DNA from: Paenibacillus sp. FSL A5-0031
GTDB taxonomy: Bacteria; Bacillota; Bacilli; Paenibacillales; Paenibacillaceae
NCBI RefSeq assembly: GCF_001956295.1
Contig: NZ_MRTD01000005.1
Span: 248,001-312,000, forward strand
DNA: 64,000 nucleotides
Direction of reading: 5' to 3'
Part shown: positions 53,530 to 63,081 of the stretch, piece by piece
Layout of the letters: each line of letters starts with the position of its first letter
How positions within the stretch are numbered: position 1 is the stretch's first letter
Translations under genes and position numbers: made by a program
Notes under the pieces: model-generated
Databases searched by the model: none
Told to the model about the DNA's origin: nothing
Seen by the model: only the letters and a program-made list of their open reading frames with translations

Positions 53530-54657
53530 CTATGCTTGCTCATTCTCAGTAGTATTCTCCTGCTTACTTGTACTCTCGCCCGATCCACGAAACAGTAATA
53601 TACCTAGAATGAACAGGGGGACAAAAATCGTGAAAATCGTAGCAAAGGGTGTCCAGTTTTTGGTGAGGAAATCATTGACGGAAATTGTATTTGTGTAACA
53701 TAACAGCGCTAGAGCGATCAAGCCAAATCCCATCGGAATGACATATGGTTTCGGATCCTTCAATTTGAATAGCTGGCTGAACCCAATCAACGATGCATCA
53801 AACGTCAGCACAATCTTCATCACGATGGATAAAATCCAAATGAACATCATAATCCCTTCAATACGTTCAAGAAAATGGCCGATGTTAATATTTTTCGCCA
53901 GCACGTAGGCCGGAAATAATTGATTAGCGGTGACGGCAGCTCCCATTACGCCTATACATCCCACAGTTATGATGATCAGTACAATTCCACCGATTAGGGT
54001 TCCCCATACAAAGCCTCGTCCTCTTTTTGCTGATTTCGCTACGTAAGGATAAATCATGAGCAGCACAATCATTTCCTGAAATCCGGAAAAGGAGAAGCCA
54101 GCTTTTACAATGGGCTTAAAGCCATACTCCAGTATGGGTTCAAAGTCTAGAACTTCTATTTGAGGGAAGATAGGTATGATAAGAAAGCAGAGCATAAAAA
54201 ATAGGATCGGAAAAAATATTTGTACCGCACGGGAATAAACGACCATGCCTGCTCGAACGGCAAATATAACAATAATGACAAAGATAATTAATAATATTTC
54301 AATCGGCGTTTCCGGCAAGGTTTGTGTGGTTAGAAAAAAACCGAGATCCCCAATCATTAGAGAGGTGAGCAAATAGAAAAAAGCGATAAAGCAAAGACCG
54401 AATACATTGCCGATCCACTTTCCAAAAGCAAGATGGCACATCTGGATGAGTGTTTTGTCCCCATATCGGTTACCGAGACTGACATAAATAAGGACGCTTA
54501 GAATGTTGAGTCCGATTCCTACAATGGCTGCGAGCCAAGCATCCTGTTTCGCTACCAAAGTAAGTCCTGCAGGCGTAATGAGGATGGAGGTGCCAATCAT
54601 GAAGAAAATGACTAATATCGTGAATGTGCGAACACTTAAAGTATCTTGCTTCATCAT
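53530..54657 (-). CDS. Spore germination receptor subunit B (GerAB/YndE-type permease)
   Basis: A 375-residue integral membrane protein of the amino-acid/polyamine/organocation superfamily with ten predicted helices. It opens with SVRTFTILVIFFMIGTSILI and includes the family stretch GFQEMIVLLMIYPYV. B subunits bind the germinant in the spore inner membrane. It is the last gene of a four-gene operon (A, C, small protein, B). The C-terminal Ser/Glu/Gln-rich tail is short. The germinant is unknown. Confidence 0.9.
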   Translation of the reverse strand: MMKQDTLSVRTFTILVIFFMIGTSILITPAGLTLVAKQDAWLAAIVGIGLNILSVLIYVSLGNRYGDKTLIQMCHLAFGKWIGNVFGLCFIAFFYLLTSLMIGDLGFFLTTQTLPETPIEILLIIFVIIVIFAVRAGMVVYSRAVQIFFPILFFMLCFLIIPIFPQIEVLDFEPILEYGFKPIVKAGFSFSGFQEMIVLLMIYPYVAKSAKRGRGFVWGTLIGGIVLIIITVGCIGVMGAAVTANQLFPAYVLAKNINIGHFLERIEGIMMFIWILSIVMKIVLTFDASLIGFSQLFKLKDPKPYVIPMGFGLIALALLCYTNTISVNDFLTKNWTPFATIFTIFVPLFILGILLFRGSGESTSKQENTTENEQA

Positions 54658-54670
54658 CGGTCTTTTCCTT

Positions 54671-54904
54671 TCAGGACATCAAGGAGTAGATTGCACGAGC
54701 GTAAGGAGATATTATTTTTTCTATCCATTCCAAAGGGTTAGGCGGATTGTGCATATACATGAAAATCAGACTGCCAGAGGTTGCTGTTATCATAATGAAT
54801 ACAATCAGCAGAAGTTCTTTCATCCTGCGCTTGCCGAATAGGGGAGGGATTTCAACAATGGAAACCCACGTCCATGCACCGATTACACCTATCCATAACC
54901 ACAT
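54671..54904 (-). CDS. Small two-helix membrane protein of the germination operon (D-subunit type)
   Basis: A 77-residue protein with two predicted membrane helices (about 2-20 and 33-53) joined by a basic loop (LFGKRRMKE), and an amphipathic tail. ATG 54904 is preferred over GTG 54916 because AGGTGG lies 8 nt upstream. It sits between the C and B subunit genes. Small two-helix D proteins are encoded with several GerA-type receptors in Bacillus and modulate the response to germinants. This one fits that class by size, topology and place, not by an identified domain. Confidence 0.72.
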   Translation of the reverse strand: MWLWIGVIGAWTWVSIVEIPPLFGKRRMKELLLIVFIMITATSGSLIFMYMHNPPNPLEWIEKIISPYARAIYSLMS

Positions 54905-54916
54905 AGCTGCCGCCAC

Positions 54917-56137
54917 CTATTTTTTAATTGTGCTTCTAATAGACTGTACCGTAGTTCCAATTCGCCGAATAGTGCACTGAGATTGAACGGTGATATTCAC
55001 ATTTTCGAATATTTTATCCCAATCGTTAATGCCATGCCACATTTTCGGGTTGGAACGATGAAGTGCTGAACCAAAGCCAAATATATCTGCTTTAACTTGC
55101 TTTTGAAATTTGTGAATCGTGCGGCTCAGTATTTCTTCCAGTGTCTTATCGGCCAGCTTGTTTAATTTGGCTAACGTCTCCGGCTGAGTAATATCAAGCT
55201 CGCAGCTAATGTCTGTTATATCCTGCTCCGTTTTTAAAATGACTTCGAATGCAGGAGTTTCATTTTTCGTATTTACGCGTATATCCGTATGAGAATGGAC
55301 GACTTGAAGACTTACATTCCCTTTGCTATCTGGACATGCAATCGTGCCAGTTGTTTTGACGATATTATTTTGAAGATAATTGAGCGCCTTTGTGTCGTTT
55401 TCATTCAGCCAGCCTACCATACGATCCCGTTTAAAAGCGGCCATACCGGTGTATTTGAGGATGACCTCTGGTTCAACATTTACAGCATCAGTTATTTTAT
55501 CGCCTTTTGAAGGATTGCCTTCAATTTCTATAGCGGTTAAAGTCGCCCCTTTTCCTTGCTGGGATAAATCTTGAATCAGCTTGTCCAATGTGATTTTTCC
55601 GGTTGCAGCCCATAATCGGTCAGAGGTCTCCAGCTTGGTGTACAAGTTATTCGCAGGAATCGGATCAATAGGGCTGTACATGTTTAGGATTTCACTTGCT
55701 GTTGTTTTTTTAGCTACGATGAGATAAAAGTCTGTTCTCATCTCACGGTTTCTTGCGATAAAATCAAGCGGCTTACTGATTCCGCTACGAGCCACATCCT
55801 CGCCTATAATTAATATCCGCAGGTGTGGGTAATATAGCTGTCGTGCTGCCTTAACCGTCATTCTGCTGAGTGCATCCGGTACTGAAACGCCTGTTGCTTC
55901 ATAAGAGACTACTGGACTGAAGTTGTTTGATTCTGCTTGCTTATTGCTTACCTGACCTGGATTAACAATTTGTACGGTTACATTGTATTTGTCGCCTTTC
56001 TTATCGATAGCAAGCCCTACCACGATGCTAAGCTCGTTTAACTCATGTCTGCTCCAGCAAGCAGTCATGAGAATGGCGGAAATTAGAAGAACGATGACGA
56101 CGAGAACTAGCCTGACAAATGACGTAGAACGTTTCAT
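54917..56137 (-). CDS. Spore germination receptor subunit C, Ger(x)C family lipoprotein
   Basis: A 406-residue lipoprotein with signal peptide and lipobox LMTAC (lipidated Cys27). Three domains of the GerAC fold follow. The N-terminal ELNELSIVVGLAIDKKGDKYNVTVQI and the C-terminal FQKQVKADIFGFGSALHRSNPKMW stretch are family hallmarks. Its start overlaps the A-subunit stop by 4 nt, and its stop abuts the small protein gene. It sits on the outer face of the spore inner membrane with the A and B subunits. Confidence 0.92.
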   Translation of the reverse strand: MKRSTSFVRLVLVVIVLLISAILMTACWSRHELNELSIVVGLAIDKKGDKYNVTVQIVNPGQVSNKQAESNNFSPVVSYEATGVSVPDALSRMTVKAARQLYYPHLRILIIGEDVARSGISKPLDFIARNREMRTDFYLIVAKKTTASEILNMYSPIDPIPANNLYTKLETSDRLWAATGKITLDKLIQDLSQQGKGATLTAIEIEGNPSKGDKITDAVNVEPEVILKYTGMAAFKRDRMVGWLNENDTKALNYLQNNIVKTTGTIACPDSKGNVSLQVVHSHTDIRVNTKNETPAFEVILKTEQDITDISCELDITQPETLAKLNKLADKTLEEILSRTIHKFQKQVKADIFGFGSALHRSNPKMWHGINDWDKIFENVNITVQSQCTIRRIGTTVQSIRSTIKK

Positions 56138-57636
56138 GATTTTTTCTGCCTCACTAGATTTTTTGGTTTAAGGCTTTTGGGGCGTGTAATCATGGAGCGC
56201 AAGGGCATACGGAATAGAGTATCTTTCTGATCTGTACTGTTGAAGGGAGCCAGCGGCGCCATATAAGGAACGCCAAATGACGTGAGGCTGCATAGATGAA
56301 AAATGATCCCAATGATACAGATAAATACGCCGTACAATCCAAAGGATGCTGCCATGATCATCAGCAAGAAACGGATAATCCGAGCTGCGATTCCTAGATT
56401 GAAAGCAGGGAGTACGAAATTCGAAATGGCCGTTATGGAAACCACAATTACCATGGCAGCGCTGACGAGGCCAGCTTCTACAGCGGCTTGTCCAACAACC
56501 AGTGTTCCTACGATGGAGATCGATTGTCCAATCGTTTTTGGCATTCGTACACTGGCTTCACGGAGAATCTCAAAGGTAATCTCCATGACGAGCGCCTCTA
56601 TAAAAGCTGGGAAAGGGACGCCTTCTCGCTGGCTGGCTAGATTATAGAGCAATGTCGTTGGAAGCAGCTCCTGGTGAAACGTTGTAATCGCAATATAGAA
56701 AGAGGGTGTAATGGTAGCTATAAGAAAACAAAAAAAGCGGAGCAAACGAATCAGCGTGCTGAAATCCGTCCGTTCGTAATAATCCTCGCTTGATTGGAAA
56801 AATTGCGTAAACAGTGCAGGAACCAGAAGTGCAAACGGAGTTCCATCGACCATAATCGCGACTCTTCCCTCCAGCAAACCAGCAGCTACCACATCGGGTC
56901 TCTCCGAATTAAATATGGTTGGAAAAGGTGAATATTTCTTATCTTGAATGTGTTCTTCTATATAATTACTTTCAAGAATGCCGTCGATATCGATTTTCTG
57001 CAATCGTTCTCTAACCATTTCAAGCACGCTATCAGAAACGAGATTTTCGATAAAAATGACCGAAACATCTGTCTTTGTGACACTTCCTATTTTATAGTTC
57101 TCAAACCATAGGTGCCGACTGTTAATTTTTCTGCGAATCATAGCGGTGTTCCAACTTAACACTTCAGTAAAACCTTCACGGGGACCGCGCACCACGGATT
57201 GAACGTTAGGTTCTTCAACCGAGCGAGCTCTAATATCTTTTGTGTCAACAGAAAGAGCTTGAGCACAATTATCAAGAAGAAGGATACTGTTTCCAGTAAG
57301 CAGCATATCAAATAATTCATTAAATGAAGTGAGTGTAAATACGGCTCCTTCAGGAATGACACTATTCTTGTAGTAATCCATTAATTCTGTCGGGGTAAAA
57401 TATTGACTGCTCTCATGGTTTCCCATATAGACGGATTGAAGCATAGAGCTTGAGCTTGATAGCCCTTCAATATATACAATAGCTCCATGGATAGGCATTT
57501 TATTTGCTGAATTCACTTGGAAATGACGTGAAACCAAGTCAGGGCTGTGCCCGAGATTATCCTGCAGCATTTTTAAATTCATCTTTAAATCCGAATGCAA
57601 CGGCTGGTCATCAATGTTGTTTGTTGGATTAATCAT
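56134..57636 (-). CDS. Spore germination receptor subunit A (GerAA family)
   Basis: A 500-residue membrane protein. A soluble N-terminal domain (about 1-250, with LLTGNSILLLDNCAQALSVD and PREGFTEVLSWNTAMIRRKI) precedes a membrane domain of about five to six helices (GRVAIMVDGTPFALLVPALF, REGVPFPAFIEALVMEITFE). GerA subunits assemble into the ion-conducting channel of the receptor. ATG 57636 is chosen because AGAGGT lies about 10 nt upstream; the frame stays open to 57759 without a ribosome binding site. It is the first gene of the operon; a forespore (sigmaG) promoter is expected upstream but I could not assign one. Confidence 0.9.
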   Translation of the reverse strand: MINPTNNIDDQPLHSDLKMNLKMLQDNLGHSPDLVSRHFQVNSANKMPIHGAIVYIEGLSSSSSMLQSVYMGNHESSQYFTPTELMDYYKNSVIPEGAVFTLTSFNELFDMLLTGNSILLLDNCAQALSVDTKDIRARSVEEPNVQSVVRGPREGFTEVLSWNTAMIRRKINSRHLWFENYKIGSVTKTDVSVIFIENLVSDSVLEMVRERLQKIDIDGILESNYIEEHIQDKKYSPFPTIFNSERPDVVAAGLLEGRVAIMVDGTPFALLVPALFTQFFQSSEDYYERTDFSTLIRLLRFFCFLIATITPSFYIAITTFHQELLPTTLLYNLASQREGVPFPAFIEALVMEITFEILREASVRMPKTIGQSISIVGTLVVGQAAVEAGLVSAAMVIVVSITAISNFVLPAFNLGIAARIIRFLLMIMAASFGLYGVFICIIGIIFHLCSLTSFGVPYMAPLAPFNSTDQKDTLFRMPLRSMITRPKSLKPKNLVRQKKS

Positions 57637-57639
57637 CTG

Positions 57640-57940
57640 AGTACCTCTGATCTGATGGTTAATATGGTATCGTTTAGTTAGGATATCCTCATTTCCCATA
57701 TAGATACATATTTGTTGTGGCAACAGGATTATTAAGGGAAGTGAGGAGGTCAAATCCATTTCTCAAATTCACGAATACCCACACGATTAAAATCCCAACT
57801 AACCATAAAACAGGAAATCTGCCGTTTACATTCCTACCCTTGCTTACTAGAGAAGGGATATTTTTTTATAAAATTTAAGCCAAATGCTTAATTACTTTGT
57901 CTAATAGGTATAAGAAGAAAAATAAAGAGGGTGGGTTTCG
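57640..57940. other. Intergenic region between the ger operon and the sigma factor gene
   Basis: A divergent gap of about 300 nt. It contains a weak CCCTT/AAGGG hairpin followed by T (57837-57868) and the AAAGAGGGTGGG ribosome binding site of the sigma gene (57924-57935). No further gene is visible. Confidence 0.5.
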
Positions 57941-58459
57941 ATTATTAGATTAGTAGAAAAAGCTCAAAAGGGTGACGATAAAGCCTTTTTAAAGCTATTC
58001 CAAAAATATGAACAAGATATATTTCGAATGGCTTATGTTTATGTCAAAAATAAAGATGATGCTTTGGATATCGTTCAAGAAGTGGCATATCGTTCATTTA
58101 AAAAGATAGATACATTAAAAAAACCAGAGTATTTTAAAACATGGTTAATTAAAATTTCCATTAGTTGTGCTATTGATTGTTTAAGAAAAAACAACAAGGT
58201 GGTTCAACTAAGACCAGAGCATGAGGAGTTAATTGATCCTTATGTTGAAATTATCCCTCTATCATTAACACTTGATCAATTATTGGATGAGTTAAATGAA
58301 GATGAAAAAAGTATTGTCATTTTAAAATTTTACGAAGACTATTCATTTAAAGAAATAGCCGAGATGTTAAATATTCCATTAGGGACGTCAAAATCAATAT
58401 TATATCGTGCATTAGATAAGCTTCGTAAACAAGCTAAGGGGGTTGGGATTTGTGAGTAA
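57941..58459 (+). CDS. ECF-type sigma factor, apparently with an ATT start codon
   Basis: A 172-residue sigma-70-family protein. Region 2 starts right at the N-terminus (IIRLVEKAQKGDDKAFLKLF, then YVYVKNKDDALDIVQEVAY) and region 4 is at about 105-165 (LDELNEDEKSIVILKFYEDY, FKEIAEMLNIPLGTSKSILY). The first ATG (58028) would remove half of region 2. The frame is open upstream to a stop at 57923-57925 and contains no ATG, GTG or TTG. A strong ribosome binding site AAAGAGGGTGGG sits 6-7 nt before ATT 57941, with ATT 57944 next. It overlaps the DUF4179 anti-sigma gene by 8 nt. Base composition is clearly AT-rich, unlike most of the window. Confidence 0.8.
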   Translation: MIRLVEKAQKGDDKAFLKLFQKYEQDIFRMAYVYVKNKDDALDIVQEVAYRSFKKIDTLKKPEYFKTWLIKISISCAIDCLRKNNKVVQLRPEHEELIDPYVEIIPLSLTLDQLLDELNEDEKSIVILKFYEDYSFKEIAEMLNIPLGTSKSILYRALDKLRKQAKGVGICE

Positions 58460-59777
58460 TATAGTAAAGCAAGAATTAGATAGAATCGAGATTCCAAAAG
58501 AATTACATGAGAGAGCGAAACTTGGGGTGAAAATGGCGAAATCTGAACATCCAAAAAGGAAATTTAAAAAGCGGTTAGTCTTTCCCGTGGTAGCTTCTTT
58601 ATCTCTAGTTTTTTCGATTGGAGTAGGAGCAGCCACTATGCCAAGTTTTAATAATTTATTATCTATCGTTAGTCCACAAATTGCGTTAATGCTCCAACCT
58701 ATCGAAATGAGTAGTGAAGATGATGGTATTAAGATGGAAGTAGTCGCTGCGATGAATGATGATGAAATGGCAGTTATATATGTGACTATGCAAGATCTTA
58801 CAGGCAATAGAATAGATGAAACTCTTGATCTTTATGATGATTACTCATTTTCTGAAGGTCATATGTTTAATATTCAAATGGTAGGTTACGATGAAACCAC
58901 TCATACTGCGACATTACGAATGCAAGCTAACGGTGGCGAGCGACTTAATAATAAAAAAATAAGTTTTCGACTCAACTCTTTCCTAAGTCATAAACAAACA
59001 TTTGAAGAAGTGAAGGTTAATGCTAATCTTATGGAAGCAAAAAACAATACACCTCAAACGATATTATTAGATTTAAATAATAGTCCTGGTGGCGGTGGGG
59101 AGATTTTTGGAAAATTAAAGGAACAAGGGATAATACGGGTATTAAAGCCAGATGAAACCAAACTTTATCTTCCAGAAATAAAGTTTATGCATATATCTAA
59201 TTTAGGTTTTATTGATAATCGACTTCACATCCAAACGAAATGGACCAGAGATGATATAGATAGTCATGGATATTTTTATTTTATTGATCCTTCAGGAAAT
59301 AAGATACATACTTCCAATGTATCTTTTGGAATTGATGATTTAGGAAATACGAATTACGGGAACGAATATGTCGAATATATCTTTGACATCGATAATTTAA
59401 ATATAAACGATCTAAAACTAATGGGGTATTTTGTATCTAATAACAATTACACAGTAGGCGACTGGAATACTATATTTAAAATGCGGTCGGTTAGTGAAGA
59501 GAAAAATGCAGCATTTTCCAAGGATTTTGGGACGTGGATGGCCAATCGTATGACCGTTTCACCATTAGGAGTAACCTTATACGGAATTGGTGAATTAAAT
59601 AATTCTAGTGAAATTGCAGTAACTGCTAAAATGTATGACGGCACAGTTCAAACATTTGATTCTATGACTAGCTTTAGTGATAATGAGAAGGTTAAAGCGA
59701 AATTCATACCTACTTTGCCTTTAGATATTTCAAAGATTGAAGCCATCACTATCGACGGTGTGGAAATCGATTTTTAA
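58452..59777 (+). CDS. DUF4179 protein, probable membrane anti-sigma factor
   Basis: A 441-residue single-pass membrane protein. A short cytoplasmic N-terminal region (about 1-40, SNIVKQELDRIEIPKELHER) is followed by one membrane helix (about 43-62) and a large extracytoplasmic DUF4179-type beta-rich domain. Such proteins are regularly paired with ECF sigma factors and are thought to hold the sigma at the membrane until a signal is sensed outside. The start is GTG 58452 with AAGGGGG 9-10 nt upstream, inside the end of the sigma gene, implying coupled translation. The signal is unknown. Confidence 0.8.
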   Translation: MSNIVKQELDRIEIPKELHERAKLGVKMAKSEHPKRKFKKRLVFPVVASLSLVFSIGVGAATMPSFNNLLSIVSPQIALMLQPIEMSSEDDGIKMEVVAAMNDDEMAVIYVTMQDLTGNRIDETLDLYDDYSFSEGHMFNIQMVGYDETTHTATLRMQANGGERLNNKKISFRLNSFLSHKQTFEEVKVNANLMEAKNNTPQTILLDLNNSPGGGGEIFGKLKEQGIIRVLKPDETKLYLPEIKFMHISNLGFIDNRLHIQTKWTRDDIDSHGYFYFIDPSGNKIHTSNVSFGIDDLGNTNYGNEYVEYIFDIDNLNINDLKLMGYFVSNNNYTVGDWNTIFKMRSVSEEKNAAFSKDFGTWMANRMTVSPLGVTLYGIGELNNSSEIAVTAKMYDGTVQTFDSMTSFSDNEKVKAKFIPTLPLDISKIEAITIDGVEIDF

Positions 59778-59828
59778 TGATTGGTGTAAGATAAAGAGTT
59801 TTTTAAAAAGTAGATGATAAACGGGAGA

Positions 59829-59862
59829 GTGGAGCAACTGCTGCGGCAGTTGCTCCATTATT
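59829..59862 (+). terminator. Terminator after the sigma/anti-sigma pair
   Basis: GTGGAGCAACTGC and GCAGTTGCTCCA form a near-perfect stem around TGCG, followed by TTATTTAT. Confidence 0.75.
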
Positions 59863-60048
59863 TATATTTGCCAGTAATCATCATGACGAAAATATGAGTT
59901 TTATGTTCAAAATATTCAATACGCACAAAATATTTCTATTTATTTACAGTGCGCCAAGTTGTTGGTACTATACTGTAGGAGGTGTTCGAAGCAGCGTACC
60001 GTTATTTGTATCATTCAATCATAACTTATTAAGGAGATGAATTGATTT

Positions 60049-60852
60049 ATGAGCACACGTTTGACTAAATTACTCACAAGCGCAGCTATGCTAGTTCTGC
60101 TAGCTTCAACTGTCGCTTATGCAGCACCAGCATCAAAATCCGAGAGCGAAGCACCGCATTGGAGCTATGAAGGCAGTACTGGACCGGAGCATTGGGCTCA
60201 TCTTACAGCGGAATATGCGGCTTGCAGTGCTGGAGTGGAGCAATCACCAATCGATATCCATAGTGACGAAGCTAATAAAAACGGCAACAAAACGAAGGTG
60301 ACCGTCCATTATAAACCAACCTCGTTTACCTTCGGCAATAGCGGACATACCATTCAAGCCAATACAGCTTCAGCTGCCAATCAGTTGACAATTGGCGATT
60401 CTAAGTACACATTGGCTCAATTTCATTTCCATACACCGAGTGAACATTTAATAGACGGAAAAGCATCCCCCTTGGAGCTGCACTTTGTACATAAGAACAA
60501 GACTGGAAATTTAGCTGTGCTAGGCGTACTTATTAAGGAGGGTAAAGGAAACCCGGCCTTGACTGAAATTTGGTCCAAGCTGCCAAAAACAAAGACTGCT
60601 GTTGATTTCGTTTTGAAAAACAAAATTGTTCTCAGCAAGCTGCTTCCTAGTGATCTGGACGCTTATCGCTACCAAGGATCACTGACGACTCCGCCTTGCT
60701 CCGAGGGCGTGAAGTGGACTGTTCTAGAGAAGCCTATCGAAATGTCGAAAGCTCAAATAAAAGCATTTCAAGCGATATTCCCTGATAATCATCGTCCTGT
60801 TCAACCCCAAAATAAGCGTACCATTGCTGAAATAGAAGTAAAAGCAATTTAA
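60049..60852 (+). CDS. Secreted alpha-class carbonic anhydrase
   Basis: A 267-residue exported zinc enzyme that interconverts CO2 and bicarbonate. The signal peptide is cleaved near AYA-AP (residue 25). The alpha-class signature is complete: QSPIDI (about 65-70), zinc ligands His126 and His128 in QFHFHTPSEH and His145 in LELHFVHK, and the substrate pocket TTPPCSEGVKWTV. AAGGAGATG precedes ATG 60049. It is a single gene. No lipobox or wall anchor is visible, so it is probably released or held in the wall space. Confidence 0.94.
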   Translation: MSTRLTKLLTSAAMLVLLASTVAYAAPASKSESEAPHWSYEGSTGPEHWAHLTAEYAACSAGVEQSPIDIHSDEANKNGNKTKVTVHYKPTSFTFGNSGHTIQANTASAANQLTIGDSKYTLAQFHFHTPSEHLIDGKASPLELHFVHKNKTGNLAVLGVLIKEGKGNPALTEIWSKLPKTKTAVDFVLKNKIVLSKLLPSDLDAYRYQGSLTTPPCSEGVKWTVLEKPIEMSKAQIKAFQAIFPDNHRPVQPQNKRTIAEIEVKAI

Positions 60853-61028
60853 CATAGGAGAACAATGCAAGTATCCTAATACGCTGCAATGGCGAAAACA
60901 AATTTAGGTCTTTAAACACAAAAAATGGTAATAAATACATCCTTGTGTCATAAGCTTAGGTCGTTGGGGTTGGGTGCAAGACCTATTTTGAGCGTAAAAA
61001 ATATTAGTTCTAAAATAGCAGTGCAAAA

Positions 61029-61043
61029 TAATAACGTTTACAT
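61029..61043 (-). promoter_or_regulatory. Candidate CcpA cre site upstream of the LPMO gene
   Basis: ATGTAAACGTTATTA on the minus strand matches WTGNAANCGNWNNCW at all but one defined position. It lies 350 nt before the LPMO start in a 540-nt gap (60853-61392) that holds no gene. A TAGGTC/GACCTA hairpin followed by TTTT (60957-60990) may end the carbonic anhydrase message. Confidence 0.5.
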
Positions 61044-61392
61044 TATGATTGATTCATAGAACATTCCTCAGCTACAATCCGATTTTAGGGCCATTCATCT
61101 CCACCACACTTCGGTACAAACATCCGGAAAGTTTTGGCTTTTTACCAAACCTCACACCTTCCCATGAATCCAAACCATACCCATTTTGCTTTCACTGCTC
61201 ATTTTTTAATGCGTGTATAAGCTCTTAGGAGTTTATATAAATTCGGATTTTAAAGGAGTTGGTTGCTTAAAGTGAACCTATCTTTATAGACGTCGCAGCT
61301 ATGATGAGAGGGGGGAAATGATACTGATATCCGCATGCTGTTAGGAAATGGATGGATTCTAAAACCAGACCAAAAACCTAGGAGGTAATGTG

Positions 61393-62748
61393 ATGATGAA
61401 TCAGATTCATAGGAGTTCGAGTTTGAAAAAGCGTGTGATGGTTGCTTGTCTTGTTCTGCTGCTCCTATTAACCAGTATGATTGCTTTGGTTAAGCCAGTT
61501 TCAGCTCATGGTTATATCGATAATCCTGCAAGTCGGGCGATACAATGTAAAAACGGACTGAATACGAACTGTGGTGCAATTATTTATGAACCGCAAAGCC
61601 TCGAAGGATTAAAAGGTTTTCCAGCAGCTGGACCTGCAGATGGTAAAATCGCCAGTGCCGGCCTTGCTGCCTTCGCAAATCTTGACCAACAAACAGCTAC
61701 ACGCTGGAATAAGGTCAATATTAGCAGCGGTACCAATACATTTACTTGGAAGTTTACAGCGCGTCATGCGACGACAAGTTATCGCTATTTTATTACCAAG
61801 CAAGATTGGAATCCGAATGCTCCGCTTTCACGTGCACAGCTTGATCTGACACCGTTCTGTACGGTACAGGGGAACGGTCAACAGCCACCTGCAACATTGT
61901 CCCATACCTGTAGTGTACCAGAGAGAACTGGTTATCAAATCATCCTTGCCGTATGGGATATTTATGATACGCCAAACGCTTGGTATAACGTAATTGATGT
62001 TCAGTTTGGCGCTTCAGACAACGTTGCCCCAACTACTCCAACGAACCTTACAGCAGGTACAGTCGGGACAACAACAGCTTCACTATCATGGGGAGCTTCA
62101 ACGGACAATAATGGTGTCTCAGGTTATGAGATTTATTCCGGCTCTAACACCTCGCCAATAGCTACCGTTCCGGGAAATCAATTAAATGTCAACCTGACCA
62201 ATTTGATTGCCGGAACCACCTATAACTTAACCGTCAAAGCGTTTGATTCCTCCGGTAATCGATCTCCAGCCAGCAATAGCGTACAAATAACGACGGTTCA
62301 GATCCCGAACGATACGACTCCACCAACTAATCCGTCTGGACTTCATGTCATGGGAGCGGCTGGCTCAAACTCACTTACATTGATGTGGAACGCCTCAACG
62401 GATGCTTCTGGCATCGCTGGTTACCGCATTTATGTCGGTTCAAATGTCGTTGCAACCGTAACGGGCACAGCTACTGAGAAGCTCGTTACCGGTCTTACTC
62501 CTAATACTTCCTATACGTTCACGGTTCGTGCTATTGATCCATCTCAAAACGAATCCGGCAACAGCAACGCAGTTACCGCTACGACGGCTCAAGGACCAAG
62601 CGCTACACCATGGGCTGCTAACACGGCATATGCAGCGAATGCTCTAGTCTCATACAATGGTGCGACGTATAAATGTATCCAACCGCACACTTCGTTAGCA
62701 GGCTGGGAGCCTAGCAACGTTCCCGCGTTGTGGCAGCTACAGCTATAA
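61393..62748 (+). CDS. AA10 lytic polysaccharide monooxygenase with Fn3 and chitin-binding domains
   Basis: A 451-residue secreted copper enzyme that cuts crystalline chitin or cellulose oxidatively. The signal peptide ends PVSA and the mature chain begins His39 in [10 protein letters not shown], the first histidine-brace residue. His125 in [14 protein letters not shown] is the second. The AA10 domain (39 to about 210) ends in [11 protein letters not shown], then two Fn3 domains (about 215-305 and 315-400) and a C-terminal CBM5/12 chitin-binding domain ([21 protein letters not shown], ending [12 protein letters not shown]). ATG 61393 fits AGGAGG (61380-61385) better than GTG 61390. The CBM5/12 and the YIDNPASR start favour chitin as substrate. 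Confidence 0.93.
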   Translation: MMNQIHRSSSLKKRVMVACLVLLLLLTSMIALVKPVSAHGYIDNPASRAIQCKNGLNTNCGAIIYEPQSLEGLKGFPAAGPADGKIASAGLAAFANLDQQTATRWNKVNISSGTNTFTWKFTARHATTSYRYFITKQDWNPNAPLSRAQLDLTPFCTVQGNGQQPPATLSHTCSVPERTGYQIILAVWDIYDTPNAWYNVIDVQFGASDNVAPTTPTNLTAGTVGTTTASLSWGASTDNNGVSGYEIYSGSNTSPIATVPGNQLNVNLTNLIAGTTYNLTVKAFDSSGNRSPASNSVQITTVQIPNDTTPPTNPSGLHVMGAAGSNSLTLMWNASTDASGIAGYRIYVGSNVVATVTGTATEKLVTGLTPNTSYTFTVRAIDPSQNESGNSNAVTATTAQGPSATPWAANTAYAANALVSYNGATYKCIQPHTSLAGWEPSNVPALWQLQL

Positions 62749-62757
62749 ACGAATTAA

Positions 62758-62796
62758 GCCCTCGGAGTTGAATGGGAGCTCCGGGGGGATTTTTTG
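62758..62796 (+). terminator. Terminator after the LPMO gene
   Basis: CCCTCGGAG (62759-62767) pairs with CTCCGGGGG (62779-62787), followed by ATTTTTTG. Confidence 0.82.
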
Positions 62797-63044
62797 TTTT
62801 AGATGAAAATAGTACAAAAAACTAAAAATAGTTGCAATAAAATAATGTTTAGATAAGTTTTTTGAATTTTAGGTTAAAAAGTCCTAAATGTGTGGTCGGT
62901 TTTGAGTATAATCAATCAATATTGATGTATGAATTTGTCGTATTCCAATGTCAAGGTTCAAAATCAGATGATTCTTGCTACCTATTCGAAGGGTGTTCAC
63001 GAAATTATATAGAAAAATAGTGTAAATGATCTACTCTGTTTTCG

Positions 63045-63081
63045 TTGACAGATTCTTGCTAGAGCATGATAATAATTGTAA
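63045..63081 (+). promoter_or_regulatory. Strong sigmaA promoter with Fur-like site before the ACP gene
   Basis: TTGACA (63045-63050), 17 nt, then GATAAT (63068-63073). TGATAATAATTGTAA (63067-63081) matches the 7-1-7 Fur consensus with two mismatches and overlaps the -10. The rest of 62797-63190 is an AT-rich gap without a gene. Confidence 0.6.

Noticed and set aside
60957-60990. G-rich loop (GTTGGGGTTGGG) as a G-quadruplex or riboswitch
   Set aside because: There are too few G runs for a quadruplex and only a 6-bp stem; at most it is a weak terminator of the carbonic anhydrase gene.
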